Shown here piece after piece: positions 33,893-42,988 of a stretch of 64,000 nucleotides of DNA (its first letter is position 1; each line of letters begins with the position of its first letter). The stretch lies in NCBI GenBank assembly GCA_944388585.1, contig CALXJI010000005.1, forward strand, positions 32,012-96,011. The letters are read 5' to 3'. The position numbers and the translations under genes are program-made. Under the pieces are notes generated by a model. That model saw only the letters and a list, made by a program, of their open reading frames with translations. It was not told the origin of the DNA and made no database searches. This DNA comes from an uncultured Clostridia bacterium. Lineage in GTDB: Bacteria > Bacillota > Clostridia > TANB77 > CAG-465.

Positions 33893-33921
33893 ATTATACC
33901 ACAATATTTTATAACAGTCAA
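33893..33921 (-). promoter_or_regulatory. Adhesin promoter P1
   Basis: TTGACT (33916-33921), 17 bases, TATAAT (33893-33898) with extended TGG on the minus strand. An 11-base inverted repeat ATACCACAATA (33897-33907) / TATTGTGGTAT (33937-33947) brackets the -35 box. Confidence 0.8.
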
Positions 33922-34007
33922 TGTTTTAAGTAGTTTTATTGTGGTATTAATTTACATAATTCTAGTTTTTGATAAAATATTAAATTTGTGTTAAAGTTCA
34001 CATAATC

Positions 34008-34037
34008 AGTATAACATGCATTGAAGAGTTTTGTCAA
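34008..34037 (-). promoter_or_regulatory. Adhesin promoter P2
   Basis: TTGACA (34032-34037), 18 bases, TATACT (34008-34013) on the minus strand, about 110 bases upstream of P1. Confidence 0.65.
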
Positions 34038-34142
34038 TATTTTGTAATATTTTTGCAAACTTTTCGAAATAATATTATCTATTATACTTATTAATAATAT
34101 TATATATTTAAAATAAAATTTTCATTACAAATCTAAAAAACC

Positions 34143-34206
34143 AAAAAAAATAAGTGCATTATAAAAATTAGATTAATTAATCCAAATATAATGCACTTAT
34201 TTTTTT
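34143..34206 (-). terminator. ABC exporter operon terminator
   Basis: A 16-base stem AAATAAGTGCATTATA/TATAATGCACTTATTT with a long AT loop, followed by TTTTTTTT on the minus strand. Confidence 0.9.
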
Positions 34207-35005
34207 ACCCTTTCATGGACATATTATTTCCTGACTCATAATTTTTTAATGCTTTATAAAAAACAAATATCGCTAAAAATAAATATATAATTCCTACTAT
34301 TAATACACATGCTAATTGATACATATTGAATTCATTCACTATATTAGCTGGTAAATATGCAAGATATGCTACTGGTATTACTGTATACAATAAAGCCTTT
34401 ATTCCTGTTTTGAATATATTTTCTGGATACGTTGAAAAAGTTATAAGTAACATTTCTATATATCTGTTAGCTATAGTTTTAGTATCACCAATCCATACAC
34501 TGAGTGATCTTAATATTATTTCTGTGGATATAAAAAACACACTTACAAATATTCCTAAAATAATTAATAACATTATTTTAAATGCATCACCACTTGTTGC
34601 AACTATTCCCACAACTGCACCATATAAAATATCTCCAAAAGCAGAAAAACTACACTGAGATGTTAATACATTTAATAATATATTTTTAGGTTGTAATAAA
34701 AAACTATCTAGACTTCCTGTTATTATATAATCATTAATCTTTCTAACACCCCCGAAGAAAAAATAAGTTACCCCATAAGCTATAGTAGAAAATGACCATA
34801 AATATAATACATTATTAAAAGTTATACCAGAATTTTCACCAGTATTACTAAAAATAACACTCCAAAATATTAAAAAGAAAGAGTTATTTATTATCATAAA
34901 GATAACTTGTACTAAAAAACTTACTTTATATGCCATAGCAGATCTTATAGCTATTTTTACGGCATTAAAAAAATATCTAATATTATTTTTAACCTCCATT
35001 AACAT
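34205..35005 (-). CDS. ABC exporter permease (ABC-2 type), second subunit
   Basis: A 266-residue integral membrane protein with six predicted helices, starting at AYKVSFLVQVIFMIINNSFFLIFWSVIF. The loop GGVRKINDYIITGSLDSFLLQPKNIL is the family's conserved coupling segment, matching KVSDMIKNGDVANLLTKPVSFI in the first permease. With two different permeases and a large ATPase the set resembles the COG4586/4587/3694 exporters. The start overlaps the upstream permease stop region. Substrate unknown. Confidence 0.85.
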   Translation of the reverse strand: MLMEVKNNIRYFFNAVKIAIRSAMAYKVSFLVQVIFMIINNSFFLIFWSVIFSNTGENSGITFNNVLYLWSFSTIAYGVTYFFFGGVRKINDYIITGSLDSFLLQPKNILLNVLTSQCSFSAFGDILYGAVVGIVATSGDAFKIMLLIILGIFVSVFFISTEIILRSLSVWIGDTKTIANRYIEMLLITFSTYPENIFKTGIKALLYTVIPVAYLAYLPANIVNEFNMYQLACVLIVGIIYLFLAIFVFYKALKNYESGNNMSMKG

Positions 35006-35762
35006 TTATATTTCTCACTCCTTTCATATTTAATAAATATACACACATAAAAATAAATACAAAAGAAATCACCTGTGATACTATTAAAATTAACCCTATA
35101 TTTAAGTCAAAATCAACCAGTATTTTTCCTGGAGCATATATTATATATGTTGTCGGTATAAATCTTAATATTGTTTGAACAGTTTGTGGAAAAAATTCTA
35201 ATGGTGTAAATATTAAAAGTAGCATGGCCTTAGATATAATGAGATAAAACGATTGATTTTCTTCTGTTATAAATGCAAGCATTCCTATTAATATTTGTAA
35301 AAATAATGCTATTAGCAATGATATGCTTATTGATATAATAAAGAATAATGTTTGCAAAAAAGTTAACTCTATACCTCCAGCCATAATTAATCCAAATACA
35401 ATTCCAAAAAATAAATTTACACCAATATTTATTATAGATGTAGCTTCTTGTGCAAATATATATTTTATAAAACTTACAGGTTTTGTAAGTAAATTTGCAA
35501 CATCTCCATTTTTTATCATATCAGATACTTTTAAATAATTTTTTTTACCAATAGAATAAGCTATAAACTCACCAACAATAATATACCATATCAGCTGATT
35601 TTTAGTGTATCCAAGTATTGCTTTATCTTTCAATATAAAATCCCATAAAGCATTAAATACAAATATGTGTACAGCAAAAGATAATAATGAAAAGAAATAA
35701 TCTACTTTAAAATTTAATTCTGTTTTTAAATTAAATTTAAAAATTTCAAAATATTTTCTCAT
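34989..35762 (-). CDS. ABC exporter permease (ABC-2 type), first subunit
   Basis: 257 residues, six hydrophobic segments, with the coupling-loop sequence KVSDMIKNGDVANLLTKPVSFIKY around residues 78-101. Its ATG overlaps the ATPase stop by four bases (ATGA), showing tight coupling, and its own end overlaps the next permease by 17 bases. It would form a heterodimeric channel with that subunit. Substrate unknown. Confidence 0.85.
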   Translation of the reverse strand: MRKYFEIFKFNLKTELNFKVDYFFSLLSFAVHIFVFNALWDFILKDKAILGYTKNQLIWYIIVGEFIAYSIGKKNYLKVSDMIKNGDVANLLTKPVSFIKYIFAQEATSIINIGVNLFFGIVFGLIMAGGIELTFLQTLFFIISISISLLIALFLQILIGMLAFITEENQSFYLIISKAMLLLIFTPLEFFPQTVQTILRFIPTTYIIYAPGKILVDFDLNIGLILIVSQVISFVFIFMCVYLLNMKGVRNINVNGG

Positions 35763-36715
35763 ACTTTTCTCCTTTCTTTATATATCTTTTTTATAACATC
35801 TTCTAAAGGAGTTGCCTCTATTTGAATATCTACAATATTTCCAACAGAAGTAAAATATGATAATAATTCTCCAATATTGACTTTATCTGTGTTTATGGTA
35901 AGCTCAATCATATATCCATTAACATTATCCACTTTATATTTAAAACTATTAGTATTTAGTATAGCATCATAAGATATTTTTATTTTCTTAGTTGATAGAT
36001 ATTTAGACTTTAAATCAGATATAGTAGAATCTGTAACTATAGTACCATCATTTATTATAATGATTCTACTACATAAAGCTTCTACATCTCCTATGTCATG
36101 ACTTGTTAAAAATATAGTTGTGCCTTTTTCTTCATTCATTTTTTTAATTATTTCTCTAATTCTTGCTTTAGCAAATATATCAAGTCCTATTGTTGGCTCA
36201 TCCAGAAAAATAATTTCAGGATCATGTAAAATACTTCCAGCTATTTCACATATCATTCTTTGTCCAAGCGAAAGTTTTCTTACGACTTTATCTAAAAGAT
36301 CTTCTATTTTAAAAAGTTTAGATATTTCTTCTATTTTTTCCTCTGTTTTCTTTTTATCTAAATCATACATACTACAGAGTAATTTATAACTATCTCTTAC
36401 TGTAAGTTGCATGTATAATTGAGATTTTTGTCCAAACATACATCCAATTTTATAAGCAAGTTTCTTTCTGTCTTTAGATGGTGTAAGTCCTGAAACATTA
36501 ATAGTTCCACTAGTAGGTTGAATTATACCCGTAAGCATCTTAATAGTAGTACTTTTCCCTGCACCATTTGGTCCTATAAAGGCAACTATTTCACCTTTAT
36601 TAATATTAAAAGATACGTTCTCAACAGCTTTTACAACTGTCTTATTTTTAGATTTAAAAAATCCACCACTCTTTACCACAAATACCTTGTTTAAATCATT
36701 AACACATATTTGCAT
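35759..36715 (-). CDS. ABC exporter ATP-binding protein (COG4586-like)
   Basis: Energises the two ABC-2 permeases. Walker A GPNGAGKSTTIK, Q loop FGQKSQLYMQL, signature LSLGQRMICEIAGSI, Walker B IIFLDEPTIGLD and H loop LTSHDIGD are all intact. The LSLGQR signature and the roughly 90-residue C-terminal extension are typical of this exporter subgroup. 318 residues. It starts after GAAAGGAGGTATACGAAA and is preceded by a transcription attenuator, so expression is probably inducible. Confidence 0.92.
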   Translation of the reverse strand: MQICVNDLNKVFVVKSGGFFKSKNKTVVKAVENVSFNINKGEIVAFIGPNGAGKSTTIKMLTGIIQPTSGTINVSGLTPSKDRKKLAYKIGCMFGQKSQLYMQLTVRDSYKLLCSMYDLDKKKTEEKIEEISKLFKIEDLLDKVVRKLSLGQRMICEIAGSILHDPEIIFLDEPTIGLDIFAKARIREIIKKMNEEKGTTIFLTSHDIGDVEALCSRIIIINDGTIVTDSTISDLKSKYLSTKKIKISYDAILNTNSFKYKVDNVNGYMIELTINTDKVNIGELLSYFTSVGNIVDIQIEATPLEDVIKKIYKERRKV

Positions 36716-36753
36716 TTTCGTATACCTCCTTTCAAATTTGAAAATATCTATCG

Positions 36754-36885
36754 CTATATTAATATTGATATAAAAAAAGATATTCTCATAAAAAGATTCC
36801 TTATGAGACTCCTTTTATGAAAATATCTTTCAAGTGTACCTATACAGGTTGTGTAGCTCACATAAATGCTTATACACACTCTCAT
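36754..36885 (-). CDS. Candidate attenuator leader peptide, 43 residues
   Basis: Starting three to four bases after the predicted transcript start, a frame MRVCISIYVSYTTCIGTL... runs 43 codons through the whole terminator hairpin to a TAG just beyond it. It has no Shine-Dalgarno, so it would be a leaderless start. A frame that spans the terminator stem upstream of an exporter is the hallmark of ribosome-stalling attenuation (as in tet(M) or erm leaders): slowed ribosomes would prevent the terminator from forming. Alternatively the same stretch is a structured RNA aptamer and the frame is accidental. Confidence 0.45.
   Translation of the reverse strand: MRVCISIYVSYTTCIGTLERYFHKRSLIRNLFMRISFFISILI
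36772..36830 (-). terminator. Attenuator terminator before the ABC exporter
   Basis: A 20-base stem (36811-36830 with 36776-36795, mostly complementary) ends in seven T residues on the minus strand, about 57 bases upstream of the ATPase start and inside its transcript. Confidence 0.85.
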
Positions 36886-36888
36886 CGT
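36832..36888 (-). promoter_or_regulatory. Multi-branched leader RNA before the attenuator
   Basis: In the minus-strand RNA AGUGU and ACACU can close a helix around three small hairpins: AUAA/UUAU, UGUG/CACA and ACCU/AGGU. This small branched element could be an aptamer or a ribosome-controlled switch. It matches no riboswitch consensus I recognise. Confidence 0.45.
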
Positions 36889-36894
36889 ATTTTT

Positions 36895-36923
36895 ATAATA
36901 CCATACTTCTAAAATTATGTCAA
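36895..36923 (-). promoter_or_regulatory. ABC exporter promoter
   Basis: TTGACA (36918-36923), 17 bases, TATTAT (36895-36900) on the minus strand. The predicted start near 36888 is directly before the leader ATG. Confidence 0.8.
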
Positions 36924-36958
36924 CATCTAATTGTAAATTTATATTATATTACTAAAAA

Positions 36959-36996
36959 AAAGAAATGTGAACAGTATTATCTGTCCACATTTCTAT
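36959..36996 (-). terminator. Terminator of the muramidase gene
   Basis: AGAAATGTGGACAG pairs with CTGTTCACATTTCT and is followed by TTTTTTTT on the minus strand, overlapping the stop codon at 36977. Confidence 0.9.
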
Positions 36997-37645
36997 AATA
37001 TGCTGCCCAAGCTTGTTTCTTTCTGTTGGCCATATTAGCATGGTCTTTATGAGGTCTTTCAAATCCCCAACAGAAAGCCTCTGTAGCTTGATCTACTGAG
37101 TAAGGGTTAGCAAACTGCTCAGCATATGTACCGCGAAGTTGTTTACCTTCTCTAAGTTCCTTAACTAGAAACTCTAATTGTACATATATGTCAGATGCTG
37201 ATTTTCCCCTACTTGAAGCATAAGATTCAAGCTGTTGTCTACGTCCAAAAGACCATTGGACTAAACCATATCCAATACCATTTGTTTCTTCCCTAGCAGG
37301 ATTTACTCCACTCTCTTGGTACATATTACCAATTATACCTGCTACTTGAATTGCAGAGTATCCTTGCTCGATTAAATAATCCCAAACGATATTTTCATTA
37401 CTCCTCTTTTCATTAGAGCTACCTCTTGATGTAACTTTTACATCTGTTTGCGCGACTTCTTCAGTACTTTCTATCTCTTGTTGTTCTATTTCTTCTTTAG
37501 TATCTGTATCTGAAGAAAGCCCGTACTCTTCCTTTAGCATTCCGTACACTTCATTTTTCTTTGCATTCATAAAAGATGAATTCATGAAGAATCCGAAAGC
37601 AAGAAAAAGTATAAATGCTATTATTAGCATTTTTTTAGCTTTCAT
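36977..37645 (-). CDS. Secreted phage-tail-lysozyme-type muramidase
   Basis: 222 residues with an N-terminal membrane or signal segment (5-24), an acidic and Thr/Ser linker (25-78), and one catalytic-looking domain (80-222). The segment VAGIIGNMYQESGVNPAREETNGIGYGLVQWSFGRRQQL is the signature of the phage tail lysozyme fold, with the glutamate of QESG as likely catalytic acid. The gene is monocistronic with its own consensus promoter, and no phage structural genes are nearby. It is thus probably a domesticated cell-wall hydrolase acting outside the membrane. Confidence 0.85.
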   Translation of the reverse strand: MKAKKMLIIAFILFLAFGFFMNSSFMNAKKNEVYGMLKEEYGLSSDTDTKEEIEQQEIESTEEVAQTDVKVTSRGSSNEKRSNENIVWDYLIEQGYSAIQVAGIIGNMYQESGVNPAREETNGIGYGLVQWSFGRRQQLESYASSRGKSASDIYVQLEFLVKELREGKQLRGTYAEQFANPYSVDQATEAFCWGFERPHKDHANMANRKKQAWAAYYRNVDR

Positions 37646-37728
37646 AATATTTTCCTCCTATTATAATTATATATTTAGTTGGATGTACTAATAATTATTA
37701 TGTATTTTACCTATTCAACCATGATTTA

Positions 37729-37757
37729 ATTATACCACATTCACGTTTTTATGTCAA
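37729..37757 (-). promoter_or_regulatory. Muramidase gene promoter
   Basis: TTGACA (37752-37757), 17 bases, TATAAT (37729-37734) preceded by TGTGG on the minus strand. Confidence 0.85.
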
Positions 37758-37771
37758 CATTTTATGTATAA

Positions 37772-37800
37772 AAAATAACTGTGCATTGCACAGCTATTCG
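37772..37800 (-). terminator. hpf terminator
   Basis: AATAGCTGTGC pairs with GCACAGTTATT (one G-U), loop AA, followed by a T run on the minus strand. Confidence 0.85.
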
Positions 37801-37806
37801 TTTATA

Positions 37807-38148
37807 TTATTCGTCCTGATCTTCTTGAGTAGTCTCCATTTCTGGTATACCTGTTCTTCTTTGTTTTTCAATTGCTGCTTTATCTCTTCTTAATTGTCCT
37901 TCTATTTTTTCAACTAAAGCATCAATTCCTGAATATAAATCATCTGTATTTTCTTGTGCTAAATAAGTACGTGATCTGTATTCTATTCTCATATCAACAC
38001 GTTGCTTTCCTTTACTTTTGTCTGTAAATGTTACATGACAAATTGTGTTTTCGTCAAAAAACTTATCTAGTTTTTTAATTTTTTTCTCTGTAAAGTTTCT
38101 TATAGCATCTGTAACTTCAATTCTAATTCCAGTTAAGTCTAATTTCAT
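37807..38148 (-). CDS. hpf: Ribosome hibernation factor, short form
   Basis: HPF/YfiA proteins bind the decoding site of idle ribosomes. MKLDLTGIRIEVTDAIRNFTEKKIKKLDKFFDEN and the VDMRIEYRSRTYLAQENTDDLYSGIDALVEKIEGQLRRDKAAI core are diagnostic. At 113 residues it ends shortly after the N-terminal domain, without the C-terminal dimerisation domain of the long HPF usual in Firmicutes. The ATG at 38148 follows AAAGGGGTG. It lies behind polC and in front of a clear terminator. Confidence 0.9.
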   Translation of the reverse strand: MKLDLTGIRIEVTDAIRNFTEKKIKKLDKFFDENTICHVTFTDKSKGKQRVDMRIEYRSRTYLAQENTDDLYSGIDALVEKIEGQLRRDKAAIEKQRRTGIPEMETTQEDQDE

Positions 38149-38223
38149 AGCAATCACCCCTTTATGCTTATATTATACACGAGAAAATTAAATAATTCAA
38201 GTAATTCCAGTAAATAAGCTATT

Positions 38224-41200
38224 TTATAACATATCAAATATATCCATTTGCTCAGATTTTGGCATTCCATCTAAGCATCCTGATTGCTTTAATGTTTCCA
38301 CTGCTACTTTACCTATTTTAGATTTTATTATCATATCTTCAATAGATGAAAATTTTTCATACTTTTCTCTTGCTTCAACAAGCTTTTTAGCATCTACTTC
38401 TCCAAATCCTGTAAGTGCAGAAAATGGTGGTCTTATACCATCTTTTTCTACTGTAAATTTATTTACTGTTGACTTATATAAATCTATTGGTAAAAAGTTT
38501 ATTCCTCTCTCATTCATTTCAAGTACTAATTCAAGTATTGGATACATATTTTTATCTTTTTGAGATGCAGAATTTCCCTGATTATCTATTTCTCTCATTT
38601 TTGCAAGTACACGTTCTTTTCCATATAACATAGATTCACTATCAAATTCATCTGCTCTTATGGACATAAAAGCTGCATAATATGCTTTGGGAATATGTAC
38701 TTTAAACCACGCAATCCTAAAAGCGTTTGTAACATAAGCTGCAGCATGTGCTTTAGGGAACATATATTTTATTTTAAAGCAAGAATCTATATACCAATCA
38801 GGAACATCATGTTTTTTCATTTCTTCAACCATATCAGGTGTTAATTTTTTAGGAGCTTTACCCTTTCTTACAATTTCCATTATTTTAAACGCAAGTCCTG
38901 GCTCAAGACCCTTACTTATTAAATAAATCATTATATCATCACGTGTACATATAGCTTCACTTAATGTAACTATTCCTTTTTCAATTAAAGTCTGAGCATT
39001 ATTTAACCATACGTCTGTACCATGTGAAAGTCCTGATATACGAATTAATTCTTCAAAAGTTGTAGGCTTTGTATCAACTAACATTCCTCTTACAAATTTA
39101 GTTCCAAACTCTGGCACTCCATAAGTTCCAACTTCAGACTTTATTTGTTCTGGTGTAACTCCTAAAGGTTCTGTAGATGAAAAAATTCCCATTGTCTCTT
39201 TATCATCTAAAGGTATCTTTGTAGGATTAATTCCTGTAATATCTTGTAACATACGTATAACTGTTGGATCATCATGACCTAGTATATCTAATTTTAACAA
39301 GTTTTTATCTATTGAGTGATAATCAAAATGAGTTGTAACTATATCTGAATATGGATCATCTGCAGGATGCTGTACAGGACAAAACTCATATATTGTTCTT
39401 CCTTTAGGTACAACGATAATTCCACCTGGATGTTGTCCTGTTGTTCTTTTTATACCAGTGCAGCCTTGAGCTAGTCTATTTATTTCTGCAGATGGAACAT
39501 TTATACCTCTTTCTTCAAAATAGTTCTTAACAAAGCCATATGCCGTTTTTTCAGCTACGGTACCTATAGTTCCCGCTTTATATGTAGTACCAGTACCAAA
39601 TATAACTTCTGTATATTTGTGTGCTTTTGCTTGGTATTCTCCAGAAAAGTTTAAATCTATGTCTGGCTCTTTATCTCCTTTAAATCCTAAAAACGTTTCA
39701 AATGGTATATCCATTCCATCTTTATCTAAATCTTCTCCACACACTGGACATTTTTTATCTGGTAAATCAAATCCATTTGCTACTCCATGATCTGAAAAAT
39801 CTGAATATTTGCATTTTGGGCACCTATAATGTGCTTTAAGAGAATTAACTTCTGTAATACCTGTCATATATGCAGCTAAAGACGATCCAACAGATCCTCT
39901 AGATCCAACTATATATCCATGATCATTTGAATCCCAAACAAGTCTTTGTGCAATTATATACATAACAGAATATCCATTTGAAATAATAGAATTTAGCTCT
40001 CTGTCAAGTCTATCTTGCACAATCTCTGGTAAAATATCTCCATAAAGTTTATGTGCTTTCTCCATAGCTATGTTTCTTATTTCATCTTCGCATCCTTCAA
40101 TATGTGGAGGACATTTCTCATCAGAAATTGGACTTATTCTATCACACCAATCAGCTACAAGATTAGTATTAGTTACAACTACTTCATACGCTTTTTCTTT
40201 AGATAAATAATCAAATTCTTTAAGCATTTCATCTGTTGTTCTAAAATATAAAGGTGCTTGCATATCTGCATCATCATAACCTTGACCTGCCTGTATAATT
40301 CTTCTATATATCTCATCTTCAGGATTCATGAAATGTACATCACATGTACCTACAACAGTCTTATTTAATTTATCTGCTAAATTAACAATTTCGACATTTA
40401 TATCTATTAAATCTTGATGAGTAAGCTTTATATACTCGGCTTCTTCATCTTTTAATTTTTTCCCTTCCTTTTTTACTTTTTTACCAATTCTCTCATAAAA
40501 TTCATTATTTCCCAAAGGTTGTATTTCCAAATAATCATAGAAATTCGCTATCTCTTCTATATTACTTCCATCATTTTTTCCTATTTTATGATCTAAAATT
40601 TCCTGATATAATTCTCCCTGTTCACAAGCAGACCCTATAATCAATCCTTCTCTATATCTCTTTAACATGGATCTAGATATTTTTGGCTTTTTATGAAAAT
40701 TCCATACATGTGAATAAGATACAAGCTTATATAAATTTTTAAGTCCAACATAATTTTTAGCTAAAATAATAATATGGTTAGGAGATAGATTTCTAGATTT
40801 ATCTATTATATTAGTAAATATATAATTATTTATATCTATATTTTCTTTAATACAGTCTTCTTTCATTCTAATAAACATTTTAGCTGTAGCTCGTGTATCA
40901 TTAATTGCTCTATGTGCTCCTTCAAGCTCGATACCTAAATACTCTACTAACGTTCCTAGTTTATGATTTTCAACTGCATTATACAACTCTAATGAAATCT
41001 CATATGTATCTATTACATATGGTTTAAAATCTAGTCCCAATTTTTTTGCCTTATTTGCAATAAAACTAATATCAAAATGTGCATTATGTGCTACAAGGAC
41101 ACTTCCCTTTACAAATTCTAAAAACTCTGGTATCATATCACTCATTTTAGGAGCATCTTTTACCATATCGTCAGTTATATGAGTAAGTTCTTGTACATTA

Positions 41201-42672
41201 TATGGAATTGGTTTTTCTGGATTTACAAAAGTTGTAAATTCATCTATTATTTCTCCATTTTTAACCTTACAAACTGCAACTTCTGTTATTCCATCTAAAT
41301 CTGCATCAAATCCGGTTGTTTCGAGGTCAAACACACAATACGTATCTTGAAGAGGAATAACTGGCTCAACATCTTTTACTAAGTATCCTTCTACTCCATA
41401 TATTACTTTAATAGGTGCTGCATCTAATATATCTTGAGTCGTTACTTTTCCCTCTTTTTCTACTAGTCCAGCATAGTTATCTACAATAACATGATTTGCC
41501 TCAGGAAAAGACTGAACGACACCATGATCTGTTATAGCAATAGCTTTATGTCCCCATTTTATTGCTTGTTTAATTAAATCTGTAGCAGATGTTACTGCAT
41601 CCATTGCGCTCATCTGTGTATGTAGGTGTAATTCTACTCTTTTTTCTTGAGCATTATCCATTCTTTCAGCTGGTTTCTCACCTTTACAAATATTATTTAC
41701 CATTATAGTAATTTCATTTGAAAAAGAATCCATTTGAGCTCTGCCTTGAAGTAGTATATAGTCACCTTTTTTTAATTTTCCATCAACTATTTCGAATTTT
41801 TGTTTATCTAAAAATAACTTACAAGATACTGTGCTTGTTTTATCTGTTACATCAATAGTTAAAAGAATTTTGCCACTTTTTAATTCTCTATTATCCTTTA
41901 GTACAATTTGTCCGTTTATACACACTCTTTGTCCATCTGGTTTAATATCTTCAATTTTAGTTAACACTGGATTTTGAATATTAATTCCAAATAATACATT
42001 ATCTGGTTGTGGTTCTTTTGCAAGTTCTCTTTCTTTTTTTTCTTCTTCAGTAAGTGGTGGTCTTGGTATAAATTTTGGCTTTTCTTTTTGTGAATTTGCA
42101 ACTTTCTCTTCCTTTTTTTCATTTTCAATTATATTAAATTCTTTATTTAAATCTTCGATTTTTACAATTTCAGCCTCTTTAGTAGATACTTTACACCCAG
42201 GTATATCCTTAAATAACACCTTATGTCCCTTACCAAACTGAATATCTAAACTATCTTTTATATAACTATCAATTCTTTTTAAGCACAAAAAATTAGAATA
42301 TGGTTTTTCCAACTCTATATTTAAAGATAAATCATAATTATTTATATCTATTTTACAATTTTCAAATATATCTTGAGTATAATCATACTTTTTATTTATA
42401 TTTGAAATAATACCATACACATCATTTATTTCTATATCTTTTACATTGCCTGTATATGCATAATTTATTTTAAAGCTAGAAAGATCATACTGCCTTTTTG
42501 CACATCTTTCAAACTCTTCAATATCAGCTTTGGGTATATTTTCATCACTATAAGAATCGAGTATAACAGCATTCAATTTTTTAGAAAACTTTATTTCTTT
42601 TATACTTGCATCATTAAATAAATTATTATCTCTTACACAATTTTTAAAAACTTCTTTTACTGTTTTATCCAA
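38224..42672 (-). CDS. polC: DNA polymerase III PolC (alpha subunit, Gram-positive type)
   Basis: Replicative polymerase of low-GC Gram-positives. Order of parts in 1482 residues: an N-terminal domain, an OB fold (about 245-330), a PHP domain starting RVELHLHTQMSAMD (345 onward), the inserted 3'-5' proofreading exonuclease (YCVFDLETTGFD at 445, then HNAHFDISF, and the AINDTRATAK segment), and the C-family polymerase with the four-cysteine zinc segment YRCPKCKYSDF...KKCPVCGEDL and catalytic PDIDLNFSGEYQ. The start codon is TTG after GGAGGGAGAATC. A consensus promoter lies just upstream. Confidence 0.98.
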   Translation of the reverse strand: MDKTVKEVFKNCVRDNNLFNDASIKEIKFSKKLNAVILDSYSDENIPKADIEEFERCAKRQYDLSSFKINYAYTGNVKDIEINDVYGIISNINKKYDYTQDIFENCKIDINNYDLSLNIELEKPYSNFLCLKRIDSYIKDSLDIQFGKGHKVLFKDIPGCKVSTKEAEIVKIEDLNKEFNIIENEKKEEKVANSQKEKPKFIPRPPLTEEEKKERELAKEPQPDNVLFGINIQNPVLTKIEDIKPDGQRVCINGQIVLKDNRELKSGKILLTIDVTDKTSTVSCKLFLDKQKFEIVDGKLKKGDYILLQGRAQMDSFSNEITIMVNNICKGEKPAERMDNAQEKRVELHLHTQMSAMDAVTSATDLIKQAIKWGHKAIAITDHGVVQSFPEANHVIVDNYAGLVEKEGKVTTQDILDAAPIKVIYGVEGYLVKDVEPVIPLQDTYCVFDLETTGFDADLDGITEVAVCKVKNGEIIDEFTTFVNPEKPIPYNVQELTHITDDMVKDAPKMSDMIPEFLEFVKGSVLVAHNAHFDISFIANKAKKLGLDFKPYVIDTYEISLELYNAVENHKLGTLVEYLGIELEGAHRAINDTRATAKMFIRMKEDCIKENIDINNYIFTNIIDKSRNLSPNHIIILAKNYVGLKNLYKLVSYSHVWNFHKKPKISRSMLKRYREGLIIGSACEQGELYQEILDHKIGKNDGSNIEEIANFYDYLEIQPLGNNEFYERIGKKVKKEGKKLKDEEAEYIKLTHQDLIDINVEIVNLADKLNKTVVGTCDVHFMNPEDEIYRRIIQAGQGYDDADMQAPLYFRTTDEMLKEFDYLSKEKAYEVVVTNTNLVADWCDRISPISDEKCPPHIEGCEDEIRNIAMEKAHKLYGDILPEIVQDRLDRELNSIISNGYSVMYIIAQRLVWDSNDHGYIVGSRGSVGSSLAAYMTGITEVNSLKAHYRCPKCKYSDFSDHGVANGFDLPDKKCPVCGEDLDKDGMDIPFETFLGFKGDKEPDIDLNFSGEYQAKAHKYTEVIFGTGTTYKAGTIGTVAEKTAYGFVKNYFEERGINVPSAEINRLAQGCTGIKRTTGQHPGGIIVVPKGRTIYEFCPVQHPADDPYSDIVTTHFDYHSIDKNLLKLDILGHDDPTVIRMLQDITGINPTKIPLDDKETMGIFSSTEPLGVTPEQIKSEVGTYGVPEFGTKFVRGMLVDTKPTTFEELIRISGLSHGTDVWLNNAQTLIEKGIVTLSEAICTRDDIMIYLISKGLEPGLAFKIMEIVRKGKAPKKLTPDMVEEMKKHDVPDWYIDSCFKIKYMFPKAHAAAYVTNAFRIAWFKVHIPKAYYAAFMSIRADEFDSESMLYGKERVLAKMREIDNQGNSASQKDKNMYPILELVLEMNERGINFLPIDLYKSTVNKFTVEKDGIRPPFSALTGFGEVDAKKLVEAREKYEKFSSIEDMIIKSKIGKVAVETLKQSGCLDGMPKSEQMDIFDML

Positions 42673-42697
42673 GATTCTCCCTCCATTTCATTTCTAA

Positions 42698-42726
42698 ATT
42701 ATACTATTTTTTTTATGGTTTGTAAA
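42698..42726 (-). promoter_or_regulatory. polC promoter
   Basis: TTTACA (42721-42726), 17 bases, TATAAT (42698-42703) on the minus strand. The -35 box lies inside the dyad GGTTTACAAACC. Confidence 0.8.
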
Positions 42727-42728
42727 CC

Positions 42729-42988
42729 AAAATATTATAATAAAAAATATATAAATAATTATATTTTTTCTATTACTAGATAAGCTTTAAATTTTCTTTA
42801 ATATTCTAATAATATTTTATCAAGTATAAAAATGCGACTAAATCATATATATAATATAGTTGCATAATATTTAAATTATTTATACTCAACATAAATTTTA
42901 GCTTTAATCATCTTTAAATTATAAATATAAAATATTTTTTCAATAAAAATGGGTATAACCTGAAGTGGCTTTCTCTAAGATCAATAAA
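42729..42988. other. Non-coding region upstream of polC
   Basis: AT-rich with no convincing frame. It holds a plus-strand hairpin ATGCGACTA/TAGTTGCAT (about 42832-42866) and a GC-richer patch at 42947-42980 that runs into the terminator at 42989. A short plus-strand RNA is possible, but no clear promoter is seen. Confidence 0.4.
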
